Shown here piece by piece: positions 41,878 to 49,985 of a stretch of 64,000 nt of DNA. The DNA comes from Alsobacter sp045348435. Its GTDB lineage: Bacteria > Pseudomonadota > Alphaproteobacteria > Rhizobiales > Beijerinckiaceae. The notes below the pieces were generated by a model that saw only the letters and a list, made by a program, of their open reading frames with translations, was not told the origin of the DNA and ran no database searches. The position numbers and the translations under genes are program-made. The stretch lies in the NCBI RefSeq assembly GCF_045348435.1, contig NZ_CP157484.1, positions 4,650,001 to 4,714,000 of the forward strand. The letters are read 5' to 3'. Every line of letters starts with the position of its first letter. Position 1 is the first letter of the stretch.

Positions 41878-41904
41878 GACGAGCCGGCCCGGGCCAACGT
41901 GACA
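41878..41904 (-). promoter_or_regulatory. ECF41-type promoter (P5) for the LysR gene
   Basis: On the minus strand: TGTCACG (41904–41898), 16 bases, CGTC (41881–41878). Both half-sites and the spacing are identical to the promoter of the ECF41 operon 14 kb away. Confidence 0.75.
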
Positions 41905-41928
41905 TGGCGGCGAGGACCGGAGGCGGAC

Positions 41929-42273
41929 ATGGAGATCCTGAATGCGTTGCGCCGCGCTCTGGCCGGCATCCGCGACAGGCTGTCGGACGATCCGTGCGAG
42001 CGCGATCCGATCGACCATCCCGCCATCCGCAGGATGGACCTGGTCGAGCTCGCCGACCTTCCGTTCGAGCCGTATGTCCGCGCCGGCGGTCATGCCCACC
42101 TTGCCGATGGTCAGGCCCTCGATCCCGTCCACCGATGCGATGCGCACGGCGCTCTCCAGCACCGTCCGGCGGTTGCGGTCGCCGCGCACGCGGCGTCCGT
42201 CGACCTTGGCGGGCGGCTTGGGATCGGGCATCGGAGCCATCGCGCTCGTCTCTCCTCAGGCGGACGCGGCTGA
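41929..42273 (+). CDS. Small DUF1127-like ORF, probably clipped at its 3' end
   Basis: ATG 41929 has a strong GGAGG at 5 bases. The first 48 residues, including ALAGIRDRLSDDPCERDPID and HPAIRRMDLVELADLPFEP, resemble short Arg-rich DUF1127-like proteins of alphaproteobacteria, which end about there. The remaining codons up to 42273 read antisense through a TetR fragment and look non-coding. The original stop was probably lost at a deletion joint near 42080. Function unknown. Confidence 0.45.
   Translation: MEILNALRRALAGIRDRLSDDPCERDPIDHPAIRRMDLVELADLPFEPYVRAGGHAHLADGQALDPVHRCDAHGALQHRPAVAVAAHAASVDLGGRLGIGHRSHRARLSSGGRG
42090..42240 (-). pseudogene. N-terminal remnant of a TetR family regulator
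   Basis: From ATG 42240 the frame reads AKVDGRRVRGDRNRRTVLES, then AVRIASVDGIEGLTIGKVG, the typical first helices of TetR proteins up to the helix-turn-helix. The similarity then stops and the frame goes on into unrelated sequence. The ligand domain is absent. The break coincides with the end of the DUF1127-like ORF on the other strand. Confidence 0.65.
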
Positions 42274-42311
42274 AGGACAGGCGGAAGCCTGGGCGGCCTG
42301 CACGGCCGCCG

Positions 42312-43268
42312 TCATCCGCTCGGCCAGCCCGCGCGTGTCCCAGGAGACGCTGACGTCCCGGACGGCGACGGCCCTGAGACATAGCTGCGCGATCCGAGGT
42401 CGTCCGCGAGGTGGCGCACCAGCGCCTTCGTCCGCGCCGCCATGTGCCTCCTCCCGAGATGCACGACATGGATGGCTCGCAGCGGCGGCTCGAAAGCGGC
42501 GAGGAGCCTGACCAGGCGGCCGGCCCCGAGATCCTCGGCCACCTGATAGGACAGCGCCCGGGCGATGCCGACGCCGTCGCGCGCCAGGGCGAGCGCGGTT
42601 TCGACGTGGTTCACCGAGAACCGCGGCTCGAAACGCACGATCCGCGGACGACCCTCCTGCTCCAGCCGCCACTCCGCGGGTCCCGGCACGGAGCGGGTGA
42701 GGATCAGCGCGTGGCCGGAAAGCTCGCTCGGATCCATGGGACAGCCCGCCCGTTCGAGGTAGGCGGGCGAGGCGACCAGGTAGCGGCCGACTTCGCCGAC
42801 CTGCCGGGCGACCAGTTCGGAATCCGGCAGGGCGCCGATGCGGATCGCCGCGTCGTAGCCGTCGCCAACGAGGTCGCGGTTGGCGTCGTCCAGCGTCAGG
42901 TCGACCGCGACGCCTTCGTGCGCCGCCATAAAGCGCGCGAGCGATGGCGCCACGTGCAAGCGCCCGAACACCACCGGCGCCGTGACGCGCACGCGCCCCG
43001 ACAACTCGCCCCGCTGCTTCGCCGTGCGGGCGAGGGCGCCGTAGCCGGCCAGGAGCCCCCTCGCCTGCTCCTCCAGGTTGCGCCCTTCTTCCGTGACCGC
43101 CAGGCTGCGCGTGGTCCGATCGAACAGGCGCGCGCCCAGACGGTCCTCGAGCCCCGACAAGATGCGCGTGATCGCCGGCCCCGAGCGTCCGAGACGCCGC
43201 GCCGCGGCCGAGAGGCTGCCGGCGTCGAGCACGGCGAGGAACACTTCGAGTTCGAACAGACGATCCAT
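42312..43268 (-). CDS. LysR family transcriptional regulator (DmlR/CrgA-like)
   Basis: 318 aa. MDRLFELEVFLAVLDAGSLSAAARRLGRSGPAITRILSGLEDRLGARLFDRTTRSLAVTEEG is the winged helix, followed by the effector domain (RVRVTAPVVFGRLHVAPSLARFM…DLTLDDANRDLVGDGYDAAIRIG). ATG 43268 begins the domain; a longer frame to 43367 overlaps the divergent GST. The promoter gap holds a T-N11-A dyad that covers its own start codon, consistent with autoregulation and control of the GST gene. Confidence 0.92.
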   Translation of the reverse strand: MDRLFELEVFLAVLDAGSLSAAARRLGRSGPAITRILSGLEDRLGARLFDRTTRSLAVTEEGRNLEEQARGLLAGYGALARTAKQRGELSGRVRVTAPVVFGRLHVAPSLARFMAAHEGVAVDLTLDDANRDLVGDGYDAAIRIGALPDSELVARQVGEVGRYLVASPAYLERAGCPMDPSELSGHALILTRSVPGPAEWRLEQEGRPRIVRFEPRFSVNHVETALALARDGVGIARALSYQVAEDLGAGRLVRLLAAFEPPLRAIHVVHLGRRHMAARTKALVRHLADDLGSRSYVSGPSPSGTSASPGTRAGWPSG

Positions 43269-43290
43269 TCTTCCGATTGTCGAAAGAATG
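43266..43290. promoter_or_regulatory. LysR box (T-N11-A) overlapping the LysR start
   Basis: CATTCTT-N11-AAGAATG is a perfect 7-bp dyad with exactly 11 bases between the inner T and A, the canonical LysR-box geometry. It overlaps the start codon of the LysR gene and lies 76 bases before the GST start. Confidence 0.75.
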
Positions 43291-43365
43291 AACTGCGGTT
43301 TCAAGGGATGGTTCGCCGCCGGCGGCTGCGCCAACGTGCCGGCGTCGCAAACCGATGGGGCGCCC

Positions 43366-43968
43366 ATGTCCGAACCCAGCCTGATCCTTTACGGCACAAA
43401 GCTCTCCGGCCACGCCCACCGCGTCGAGGCTTTGCTGACGCAGCTCGGCCTATCCTACGAGTACCGCAGCGCGCCGGCCGAGGTCAGGCGCTCGCCGGAG
43501 TACCGGCGGATTACGCCGTTCGGACAGATCCCGGTGCTGATCGACAGCGGACGCGTCATACCCGATTCCGGCGCCATCCTGGTCCACCTCGCCCGGACCT
43601 ACGACCGCGACGACGTCTGGCTGCCGCGCGACCTGGCGCTCGAAGTCGAGGTGCAGCGCTGGCTCGCCATCGCGGCCGGCGACATCCGTTTCGGGCCGGC
43701 GCTGGCCCGCCTCGCCGTACGCTTCGGCGTCGGGGCCGACCTCGCCATGGCGCACCACGTGGCGCTGGAGCTTTTCGCCTTCATGGAGACGCATCTCGAC
43801 GGCCGCGACTGGCTGGTCGGGGAGCGTCCCACCATCGCCGACCTCGCCTGCTACCCCTACATCGCCGTGGCCGACGAAGGCGGGCTGAGGCTCGACAAGT
43901 ATCCGCGGATCGAGGCCTGGATCGCCCGCGTCGAAGCCATCCCCGGCTTCGCCAGGATGCCGCGGTGA
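43366..43968 (+). CDS. Glutathione S-transferase family protein
   Basis: 200 aa. The N-terminal thioredoxin-like domain begins SLILYGTKLSGHAHRVEALLTQLGLSYEYR and has the cis-Pro in GQIPVLIDSG and DSGAILVHLARTY for glutathione contact; the helical domain ends RDWLVGERPTIADLACYPYIAVADEGGLRLDKYPRIEAWIARVEAIPGF. The first-domain Ser in KLSGHAHR is the probable catalytic residue. It is divergent from a LysR regulator and followed 4 bases later by a flavin/PNPOx-type gene, so the two are likely cotranscribed. Confidence 0.92.
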   Translation: MSEPSLILYGTKLSGHAHRVEALLTQLGLSYEYRSAPAEVRRSPEYRRITPFGQIPVLIDSGRVIPDSGAILVHLARTYDRDDVWLPRDLALEVEVQRWLAIAAGDIRFGPALARLAVRFGVGADLAMAHHVALELFAFMETHLDGRDWLVGERPTIADLACYPYIAVADEGGLRLDKYPRIEAWIARVEAIPGFARMPR

Positions 43969-43972
43969 GGCC

Positions 43973-44893
43973 ATGGTCGACACCCGCGCACCTTTCAACC
44001 CGTTCCACGTCGGCGAAATCGAGGCGCAGCGCCTGGCGGGCGTTGGCGTCGCGCACGCGCCGCTGAGGCCGTTCATGCCGGACCAGCACCGGCTGTTCTT
44101 CGCGCAACTGCCCTACGTGTTCCTGGCGACCCTCGACGCCGACGGGGCGCCTGCCGCCACCATGCTCGACGGCGAGCCGGGGTTCCTGTCCTCGCCCTCC
44201 CCCACGAGCCTGCTGCTGCGTCCGCGCGCCGACGACAGGGATCTCGTGCGCCGGCTGCTGGTCCCCGGCGCGCCGGTCGGGCTGCTCGGCATCGAGCTGC
44301 CCACCCGCCGGCGCAACCGCGCCAACGGCCGCATCGTCGAGGCGCGCGACGGCGCCTTCGCGATCGCGGTCGACCAGAGCTTCGGCAACTGCCCGCAGTA
44401 TATCCACGCCAGGGCCATCGAGGCCGTGCTGCCGCGCGGCCGGGAGCCGCTGGAGCATCTGCCCGCCCTCGACGCCGAGGCGCTGGCGCTCGTCGCCCGG
44501 GCGTCCACCCTGTTCGTCGCCTCGGCGGCGGCGATCCGAGACGGCGGCGTCGACATGTCCCATCGCGGCGGCCGGCCGGGCTTCGTGCGGCTCGAAGGCG
44601 GCGAACTCGTCGTGCCCGAGTTCCGGGGCAACAACTACTACAACACCGTCGGCAACTTCCTGGTCGACCCCCGCGCCGCGCTGCTCGTCGTCGACTTCGA
44701 AACCGGAGACCTGCTGTCGATCGCCGGCCGCGTCGCCGTCGACTGGTCGCCCACCGTCAAGCCGGACGGTGCCCGCTTCGTCTGGCGCCTCGCGCCCGAG
44801 CGCGCCTGGCGTCTGCGCGCCGCCTCGCCCTACCGCTGGAGCGGGCCCGAGCTGTCGCCCGTCCTCGCCCGCACCGGCGACTGGCCAGCCTGA
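43973..44893 (+). CDS. Pyridoxamine 5'-phosphate oxidase-like flavin-binding protein
   Basis: 306 aa with a split-barrel FMN-binding fold: RLFFAQLPYVFLATLDADGAPAATMLDGEPGFLSSPSP is the first half and FRGNNYYNTVGNFLVDPRAALLVVDFETGDLLSIAGRVAVDW the second, where NxxGN contacts flavin. This large PNPOx-like family is often fused to or encoded with ferredoxin reductases; here no such domain follows. It starts just after the GST stop. Reaction unknown. Confidence 0.85.
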   Translation: MVDTRAPFNPFHVGEIEAQRLAGVGVAHAPLRPFMPDQHRLFFAQLPYVFLATLDADGAPAATMLDGEPGFLSSPSPTSLLLRPRADDRDLVRRLLVPGAPVGLLGIELPTRRRNRANGRIVEARDGAFAIAVDQSFGNCPQYIHARAIEAVLPRGREPLEHLPALDAEALALVARASTLFVASAAAIRDGGVDMSHRGGRPGFVRLEGGELVVPEFRGNNYYNTVGNFLVDPRAALLVVDFETGDLLSIAGRVAVDWSPTVKPDGARFVWRLAPERAWRLRAASPYRWSGPELSPVLARTGDWPA

Positions 44894-45123
44894 GCCCGGA
44901 ACCCCTCAGACGTCAGCCTGGGCCCGTGCGGCGTCGGCGGCGGCGCGTGATGGGGAACCGCTCCCATCGGGCCGTGTTCTCCGGCGGAAGGAGACTCGAC
45001 GATGACCGACGGATCGAACAGGCGCGACGGGGGCGTCGCCGCCCGGCGGAGCGGGCGCTGGGGCGGCGAGAGGCCGCGGATGACCCGCAGGCGGCCCGCC
45101 GCGATGGCGAGGCGGGACGGCGG

Positions 45124-45681
45124 ATGGGGCGCGGCGGTCCGTTGAGCGGCCCTGTCGAGTCAGGCGAAGCCGAGGGACTGAGCTCGGTCCTGCACCGGAA
45201 CATCGAAGCGCTCCGCCGCAGGCGGGAACGCGACGTCAAGCAGGCGGACTGGCAGGCGCGGCTGGCCGAACGCATCACCCGCTTCAGCGGCAGCATGGTG
45301 TTCGTCTATTGCCACCTGGCCGCGCTGGCGATCTGGATCGCGTGGAATGTCGGGCTCATTCCCGGCCTGAAGCCGTTCGACCCTTCATTCGTGATCCTGG
45401 CCACCGAGGCGTCGGTCGAGGCCATCTTCCTCTCGACCTTCATCCTGATCAGCCAGAACCGGGCCGCCGCCGCGGCGGACCGCCGGGACGACCTGGACCT
45501 CCAGATCAATCTGCTGGCCGAGCATGAAATCACCAAGCTCCTGCAGCTCACCGTCGCCATCGCCGATCGCCTCGGCGTTCATGGCGCGAAAAGCCCGGCT
45601 CTGGCCGAACTCAAGCAGGACGTCGCGCCCGAGGCGGTCCTGGACCGGCTGGAGGAGGATCGCGCCGAGGAAGCGCGGTGA
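45124..45681 (+). CDS. DUF1003 family membrane protein
   Basis: 185 aa from ATG 45124. LSSVLHRNIEALRRRRERDVKQADWQARLAERITRFSGSMVFVYCHLAALAIWIAWNVGLIPGLKPFDPSFVILATEASVEAIFLSTFILISQNR matches DUF1003, with two transmembrane helices followed by a cytoplasmic coiled coil. Function unknown. The start is uncertain: a good ribosome binding site (AAGGAG) precedes ATG 45002, but that frame is different, Arg/Gly-rich and stops at 45145. Either a 47-aa leader peptide or a frameshifted N-terminus is possible. The earlier stretch 44894–45001 holds nothing clear. Confidence 0.82.
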   Translation: MGRGGPLSGPVESGEAEGLSSVLHRNIEALRRRRERDVKQADWQARLAERITRFSGSMVFVYCHLAALAIWIAWNVGLIPGLKPFDPSFVILATEASVEAIFLSTFILISQNRAAAAADRRDDLDLQINLLAEHEITKLLQLTVAIADRLGVHGAKSPALAELKQDVAPEAVLDRLEEDRAEEAR

Positions 45682-45711
45682 AGGACGGGCTCGACAAAGG
45701 GCAAGGCCGCC

Positions 45712-45745
45712 AAAAAAAGGAACCGCCTCTTTTCGAGGCGGTTCC
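45712..45745 (-). terminator. Rho-independent terminator of the porin gene
   Basis: A perfect 11-bp stem (45719–45729 with 45735–45745) and 5-base loop, followed on the minus strand by seven T. It lies 20 bases past the porin stop, and its strength fits a highly expressed gene. Confidence 0.92.
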
Positions 45746-45765
45746 GGATCTCTCAAGCGTGACGC

Positions 45766-46506
45766 TCAGAACTTGTAGTTCACGCCCACGCGGACCACGC
45801 CGGCGTCGTTGTTCTTGCCCGAGCTGACCGTGACGGGCACGCGAGCGGCGGTGTAGACGAGGTTCCCGTCGTTGTTGCCGCGATCGATGTTGACGTAGAG
45901 GCCTTCGATCTTGGCCGTCCAGTTCGGGGTGAAGGCGTATTCGAGACCGCCGCCGATGGTCCAGCCGGCCTTCACGTTGTCGTTGTTGTTGAAGAACCCG
46001 CCGCCGCCGAAGCCGGCATAGGCGAGGCCGCCCGTCACGTAGAACAGGGCGCGGTCGAACGCGTAGCCGATGCGGCCGCGCACCGTTCCGAAGATGTGGT
46101 TCGAGCTGCCGCGGCCCACGCCGTACGGGGTGCCGAACGCATCATAGTAGACGACGCCGAAGTCGTTGTGATTACGGCCGAGGTCGGCGTAGTCGATGTC
46201 GGCTTCGACGCCGGCCACGAAGGAGCCGAACTGCCAGTTGTAGCCGGCCTGCACGCCGCCGACGAACCCGGAGTTGTCGCCCGAGCCGAACGACGTGGCG
46301 ACGCCGGTGCGCGTGTTCAGGAACGTCACGTCCCGGCTGTTGGCGAAGGCTCCACCGGCGTTCAAGCCGATATAGAAGCCGGTCCAAGTGAACACGGGAG
46401 CGTAGACGACCGGTGCGGGGGCTTCGTATTTACGGCTGGGCAGGTCAGCCGCGAAAGCGGTCGACGCCGCCAGGACGCCGGCCAGTGCAAGAGGAAGAGA
46501 TCGCAT
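45766..46506 (-). CDS. Outer membrane beta-barrel protein, Omp25/RopB family
   Basis: 246 aa. Signal peptide MRSLPLALAGVLAASTAFAADLPSRK, then FTWTGFYIGLNAGGAFANS, the usual first strand of the Hyphomicrobiales Omp25/RopB/Omp31 group, further strands (GFVGGVQAGYNWQFGSFVAGVEADIDYADL, VRGRIGYAFDRALFYVTGGLAYAGFG) and the terminal VRVGVNYKF, whose final Phe is the BAM signal. An eight-stranded barrel is expected. ATG 46506 has GGAG at 8 bases; the longer frame upstream is not coding. It has its own strong terminator. Confidence 0.93.
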   Translation of the reverse strand: MRSLPLALAGVLAASTAFAADLPSRKYEAPAPVVYAPVFTWTGFYIGLNAGGAFANSRDVTFLNTRTGVATSFGSGDNSGFVGGVQAGYNWQFGSFVAGVEADIDYADLGRNHNDFGVVYYDAFGTPYGVGRGSSNHIFGTVRGRIGYAFDRALFYVTGGLAYAGFGGGGFFNNNDNVKAGWTIGGGLEYAFTPNWTAKIEGLYVNIDRGNNDGNLVYTAARVPVTVSSGKNNDAGVVRVGVNYKF

Positions 46507-47150
46507 CACAGGGACTCCGTTGTTGGAGCGGCTATTTGCTCCTAAAAGTTGCATCGTGGCTAGCGCAAATGAGCAACAGGCGCCGTCGTTTTCGCCAGGG
46601 TCGAAGGCTTCGCTTGCCAGCGCGGGGGCTTTGGACGACAATCTGGGTCGTCTTCTTCCGGCTTGAGCTCCCGAGGAGGATGAAAACGGTCGCCGTTTCG
46701 CATCCGGCGGCCGTTTTGTTAATGGATGACTTTTGACGGGCGCAACGCCGCCCGCAAATGCTGCATGCAAAGCGCCAAATTGCTGAACGACGGGTCGCTA
46801 CTCCCCGGCGCCGTGCGGACGTCGTCGGCGTCGAGATGCGCGAACAGGTCGCAACAGCCCAGGCGCCCCGCCACATTCGCCTCCTGACACGCGGCCGCGA
46901 AGGCGTCCCGGCGCCCGCCTGCGATGGACCGGACTTGCCCGGAGGGGGCACCCCTGGCCCTGGTCCGCGGAGCGCGCCGTCGACCCGATACCGTAAGATA
47001 CTCAAGGCCGAGGCGTGACGAACCTATCCTGCCGAGGTTCATGAGCCTCGCTTCGCGAGCCGCCGGCGCACGGCGGATCCGCCGCGAACGCCGCAGGCAT
47101 CGGAGCGACGCTGACGCTCGCTCCGCAGACTGGGACAGGGGGGACAGCAC
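46507..47150. other. 644-base region without an evident gene
   Basis: This holds the porin promoter region, an orphan terminator-like hairpin (46683–46717), and a TACCGTAAGATAC motif (46989–47001) shared with the promoter at 50168–50180. Short open frames here (for instance 46719–47267 on the minus strand) have no recognisable features. A small RNA is possible but not shown. Confidence 0.6.
46683..46717. terminator. Orphan, possibly bidirectional terminator hairpin
   Basis: A 13-bp stem (46683–46695 with 46705–46717, one G-U pair) with a 9-base loop. TTTT lies at the 3' side on both strands (AAAACGG…CCGTTTT). No gene ends nearby on the plus strand; on the minus strand it would lie upstream of the porin gene. 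Confidence 0.55.
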
Positions 47151-47564
47151 ATGCGGATGGCATTCACCTGGGCCGTGGGGGCCTGCGCTCTCGGGGCGAC
47201 GCTCTCGTCCGGCGCGCTCGCGCAGTCGGCGGGCGAACTTTCGGGCGCCTATGTGGGACCCGGGCAAAGCTGCGAGGACGTCTTCGTCACCCGTAACGGC
47301 AAGACCAGCTTCAAGACGCCGCGCAACGCCTTCAGTTCCGCCATCCTGATCCAGGGCGGACGGCTGAGCACGCCGCTGGCGACCTGCAAGATCGGCCGCT
47401 CGTCCAGGGACAAGACCGTGATCACCTTGAACCTCAACTGCACCAACGCCTTATCGCCGGAAGGCGTGAAGGCGTATGTGTTGCGCAGGGACGACGGGTC
47501 CCTGGTGCGCCTGTCCGGCCCGACCGAGACGGGCGGAGAGACCTACGAGCGTTGCGGCCGCTGA
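47151..47564 (+). CDS. Small secreted protein with four cysteines, function unknown
   Basis: 137 aa with a signal peptide (MRMAFTWAVGACALGATLSSGALAQ) and a mature part starting SAGELSGAYVGPGQSCEDVFV. Cysteines at CEDVF, ATCKIG, LNCTNA and the end (YERCGR) could form two disulfides in the periplasm. I do not recognise the family. A run of G (AGGGGGGA) precedes the start; ATG 47157 is an alternative. A TACCGTAAGATAC element lies 150 bases upstream. Confidence 0.72.
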   Translation: MRMAFTWAVGACALGATLSSGALAQSAGELSGAYVGPGQSCEDVFVTRNGKTSFKTPRNAFSSAILIQGGRLSTPLATCKIGRSSRDKTVITLNLNCTNALSPEGVKAYVLRRDDGSLVRLSGPTETGGETYERCGR

Positions 47565-47629
47565 GGCTCGAGGGAGGGGCGCGGCCCGCTCGCGCCGGGG
47601 AGATCTGGCGAAGGAGCGCTCCTCGCCGA

Positions 47630-48277
47630 TCACCGGCCCTGCATCAAGGGCTGCAGCACGCCCGTCACGCCGGTGATGACGATCTGGACGCCGACGCACA
47701 GCAGCAGGAAGGCGGAGAGCCGCATGATGACGCTCGTCCCCTCTGACCCGAGGATGCGCGCCATCCGCGCCACCCGCGCATAGGCGTGGAAGATCGCCAG
47801 GCAGACGACAGCGGCGACCATCACGGACCCCAGCTGCATCACGATCCCCTCTTCCGCGGCAGTGTGGTTCGCCGCCAACGTGATGGCGGTCGCGATGGTG
47901 CCGGGGCCGGTGGTGAGGGGGACCGTCAGGGGGAAAAAGGCTTGGCGCTCGATCTCGGCGAGCGATTGCGTCGAGCGCGGCTGGTCGCCGCCGTCGTGAG
48001 GCGTCTCGTGGAGCAGCGCCCAGCCGGCGGCGGTGACGACCAGACCGCCGGCGATCCGCAGCGCGGGAATGGAAATGCCGAAGAACCGCAGGATGAGGGT
48101 GCCGGCGAAGGTGGACACGACCAGGACGAAGAAGGCGTAGATCGCCACCCGGCGCGCGATGCTGGCCCGCTGCTTGTCGGAGAGCGCCATCGTCCGGCTC
48201 AGGAAGACGAAGGCCAGCCCATACGGGTTGATGATCGCGAACAGCGTTCCAAGTTCGAGGACGAGGGTTCTCAACAC
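47630..48277 (-). CDS. MarC family integral membrane protein
   Basis: 215-aa inner-membrane protein with six predicted helices. The start TLFAIINPYGLAFVFLSRTMALSDKQRASIARRVAIYAFFVLVVSTFAGTLILRFFGISIPALRIAGGLVV and FFPLTVPLTTGPGTIATAITLA are typical of MarC/UPF0056. Once linked to multiple antibiotic resistance, the family now has no firm function. It starts with GTG 48277, 13 bases after the transporter gene on the same strand, so the two are likely one operon. Confidence 0.93.
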   Translation of the reverse strand: MLRTLVLELGTLFAIINPYGLAFVFLSRTMALSDKQRASIARRVAIYAFFVLVVSTFAGTLILRFFGISIPALRIAGGLVVTAAGWALLHETPHDGGDQPRSTQSLAEIERQAFFPLTVPLTTGPGTIATAITLAANHTAAEEGIVMQLGSVMVAAVVCLAIFHAYARVARMARILGSEGTSVIMRLSAFLLLCVGVQIVITGVTGVLQPLMQGR

Positions 48278-48290
48278 GTCAGCGCCGCCG

Positions 48291-49985
48291 TTACGGGGCT
48301 ACGAGCGTCACGATGATGGAGCCCCATGTCGTGAGCAGGATATGGCCGATGGGAACGGCCGGCGTATAGCCAAGCACCGCGACCGGGCTTCCTGAGCGCT
48401 CCTGAACCGCCGCCATCGCGGCGGTCATGGTCTGCGCGCCGGCGATCGCGCCCAGCACTAGGACGAGGTTCATGCGCAAGACGTAGCACCCGAACAGCAG
48501 GCTGATGATGGGCGGCGTCAGGGTCACGATCATGCCGCCGAGGAGCAGCCCGAACCCCACCTCGGCCACGGCCTGGAAGAAGACGGGGCCCGCGTGCAGC
48601 CCGGTCATTCCGACGAAGGCCGCCAGGCCGAGCGACGTCATCAGGTTGACGGCTCCGTCCGGGATCCGCCCGAACAGGGGCAGGCGCGTCCGCAGATGCC
48701 CCACCAGGAGGCCGGCCAGCAACGTCCCGACGCTCGTGCTCAACGAGATCTTGAGCCCGGCGATCGGAAAAGTGACCAGAACGCCGACAAGCCCGCCCAG
48801 GAAGATCGCCAGACCGAGCACCACGAAGTCGGTGGAGGCGACGGGAGCGACCACCACGCCCAAACGCGCCGCCACGGCCTCGACCACGTCCTCCGGTCCC
48901 ACCAGCCGCACGACGTCGCCTTTTTCCAGGGCCACGCCGGGCGCGATCGGAACCGGCTCCCCGCCTCTGCGCACCTCGCGCAGATAGATCCCGCGCGCCC
49001 AATCCTGCCGAGCGATCTCGGCGAGGCTGGAGCCAAGCGAGTCGGACTTCTGGATCAGCACGTCGACCGACGCCACGGGCATGTCGAGGAGCTCACGATC
49101 CTCCACCTCCTGGGCCCGCGCTCCGACATGGTCGACGATGGTCTCGCGGCGCCCCGAAATGGCCAGCACGTCCCCGGGTTGGAGACGCAGATCCGGTCGG
49201 GCCGGCAGGAGCGCGGCGCCGCGCCGGACGCGCTGGACGAAGAGCCGGTGCTCGCTGACGCCGCTCTCCGCCTGCGCCACCGTGAGGCCGGCCAGCGGAG
49301 AACCCTCTGGCAGGACATAGGCGCGGACCTCGAAACGTCTCCACGCCGAAGCGACGCCAGCGGCCTGGCGCGAGATGCCGAGGGACTTCTCCAGGGCCAG
49401 CGCCTCCTGGCGCAGGTCGGCGCCCATCAGCGTGGGCGCCACGATGCTGCAGAACAGGATCAATCCGGCCGTCCCGAACACGTAGCAGACGGCGTCCGCC
49501 ACCGCGATATGGGCCACGTAGCGGGCCCGGTCCGCCTCGGGGATCGCCAGGGCGTTGATCGCCTCGGTGGCGGTCCCCATGGCGGGGCTTTCCGTCAAGG
49601 CGCCGGACAGGAGGCCCGCCGCAAAACCGGGATCGAGATGAAGATAGCGGGCGACGGCCACGGCCACGGCGAGCCCGCTGACGGCGCTCACCAGCGCCAC
49701 CAGCACGGGCTTCAGCCCATCCCGGCGCAGGGCCTGCAGGAATTGCGGTCCGACCGAGTAGCCGATCCCGAAGAGGAAGAGCAGGAACAGGAAGGATTTC
49801 GTCATCGCCGAGGTCGGCGGCTCGGCGAAGCGCCCCACCACGATGCCGGCCAGGAGGGAGCCGGTCACCGGTCCAAGCCCGATGCCGGCCACCTTGAACC
49901 CGCCGATCCAGTAGCCCGCGCTGATCACCAGGAAGAGCGTCAGCTCGGGATACCGGACGAGGAAATCGTGGAACCAGGCGAGCAC
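48291..49985 (-). CDS. AspT/YidE-type antiporter with two RCK_C (TrkA-C) domains
   Basis: 564 aa. Two membrane halves of the AspT-Asp/Ala-exchange fold (SLLAGIVVGRF…FLFLLFLFGIGYSVGPQFLQALRRDG, and again SVGTLLAGLLVGHLRTRLPLFGRIP…LGLAAFVGMTGLHAGPVFFQAV) flank two TrkA-C-like domains (VLPEGSPLAGLTVAQAE…LQPGDVLAISGRRE and IYLREVRRGGEPVPIAPGVALEKGDVVRLVG). Relatives exchange aspartate for alanine or are of unknown substrate. I chose GTG 49985 because GGAGG lies 6 bases upstream and the length then fits the family. Confidence 0.9.
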   Translation of the reverse strand: MLAWFHDFLVRYPELTLFLVISAGYWIGGFKVAGIGLGPVTGSLLAGIVVGRFAEPPTSAMTKSFLFLLFLFGIGYSVGPQFLQALRRDGLKPVLVALVSAVSGLAVAVAVARYLHLDPGFAAGLLSGALTESPAMGTATEAINALAIPEADRARYVAHIAVADAVCYVFGTAGLILFCSIVAPTLMGADLRQEALALEKSLGISRQAAGVASAWRRFEVRAYVLPEGSPLAGLTVAQAESGVSEHRLFVQRVRRGAALLPARPDLRLQPGDVLAISGRRETIVDHVGARAQEVEDRELLDMPVASVDVLIQKSDSLGSSLAEIARQDWARGIYLREVRRGGEPVPIAPGVALEKGDVVRLVGPEDVVEAVAARLGVVVAPVASTDFVVLGLAIFLGGLVGVLVTFPIAGLKISLSTSVGTLLAGLLVGHLRTRLPLFGRIPDGAVNLMTSLGLAAFVGMTGLHAGPVFFQAVAEVGFGLLLGGMIVTLTPPIISLLFGCYVLRMNLVLVLGAIAGAQTMTAAMAAVQERSGSPVAVLGYTPAVPIGHILLTTWGSIIVTLVAP

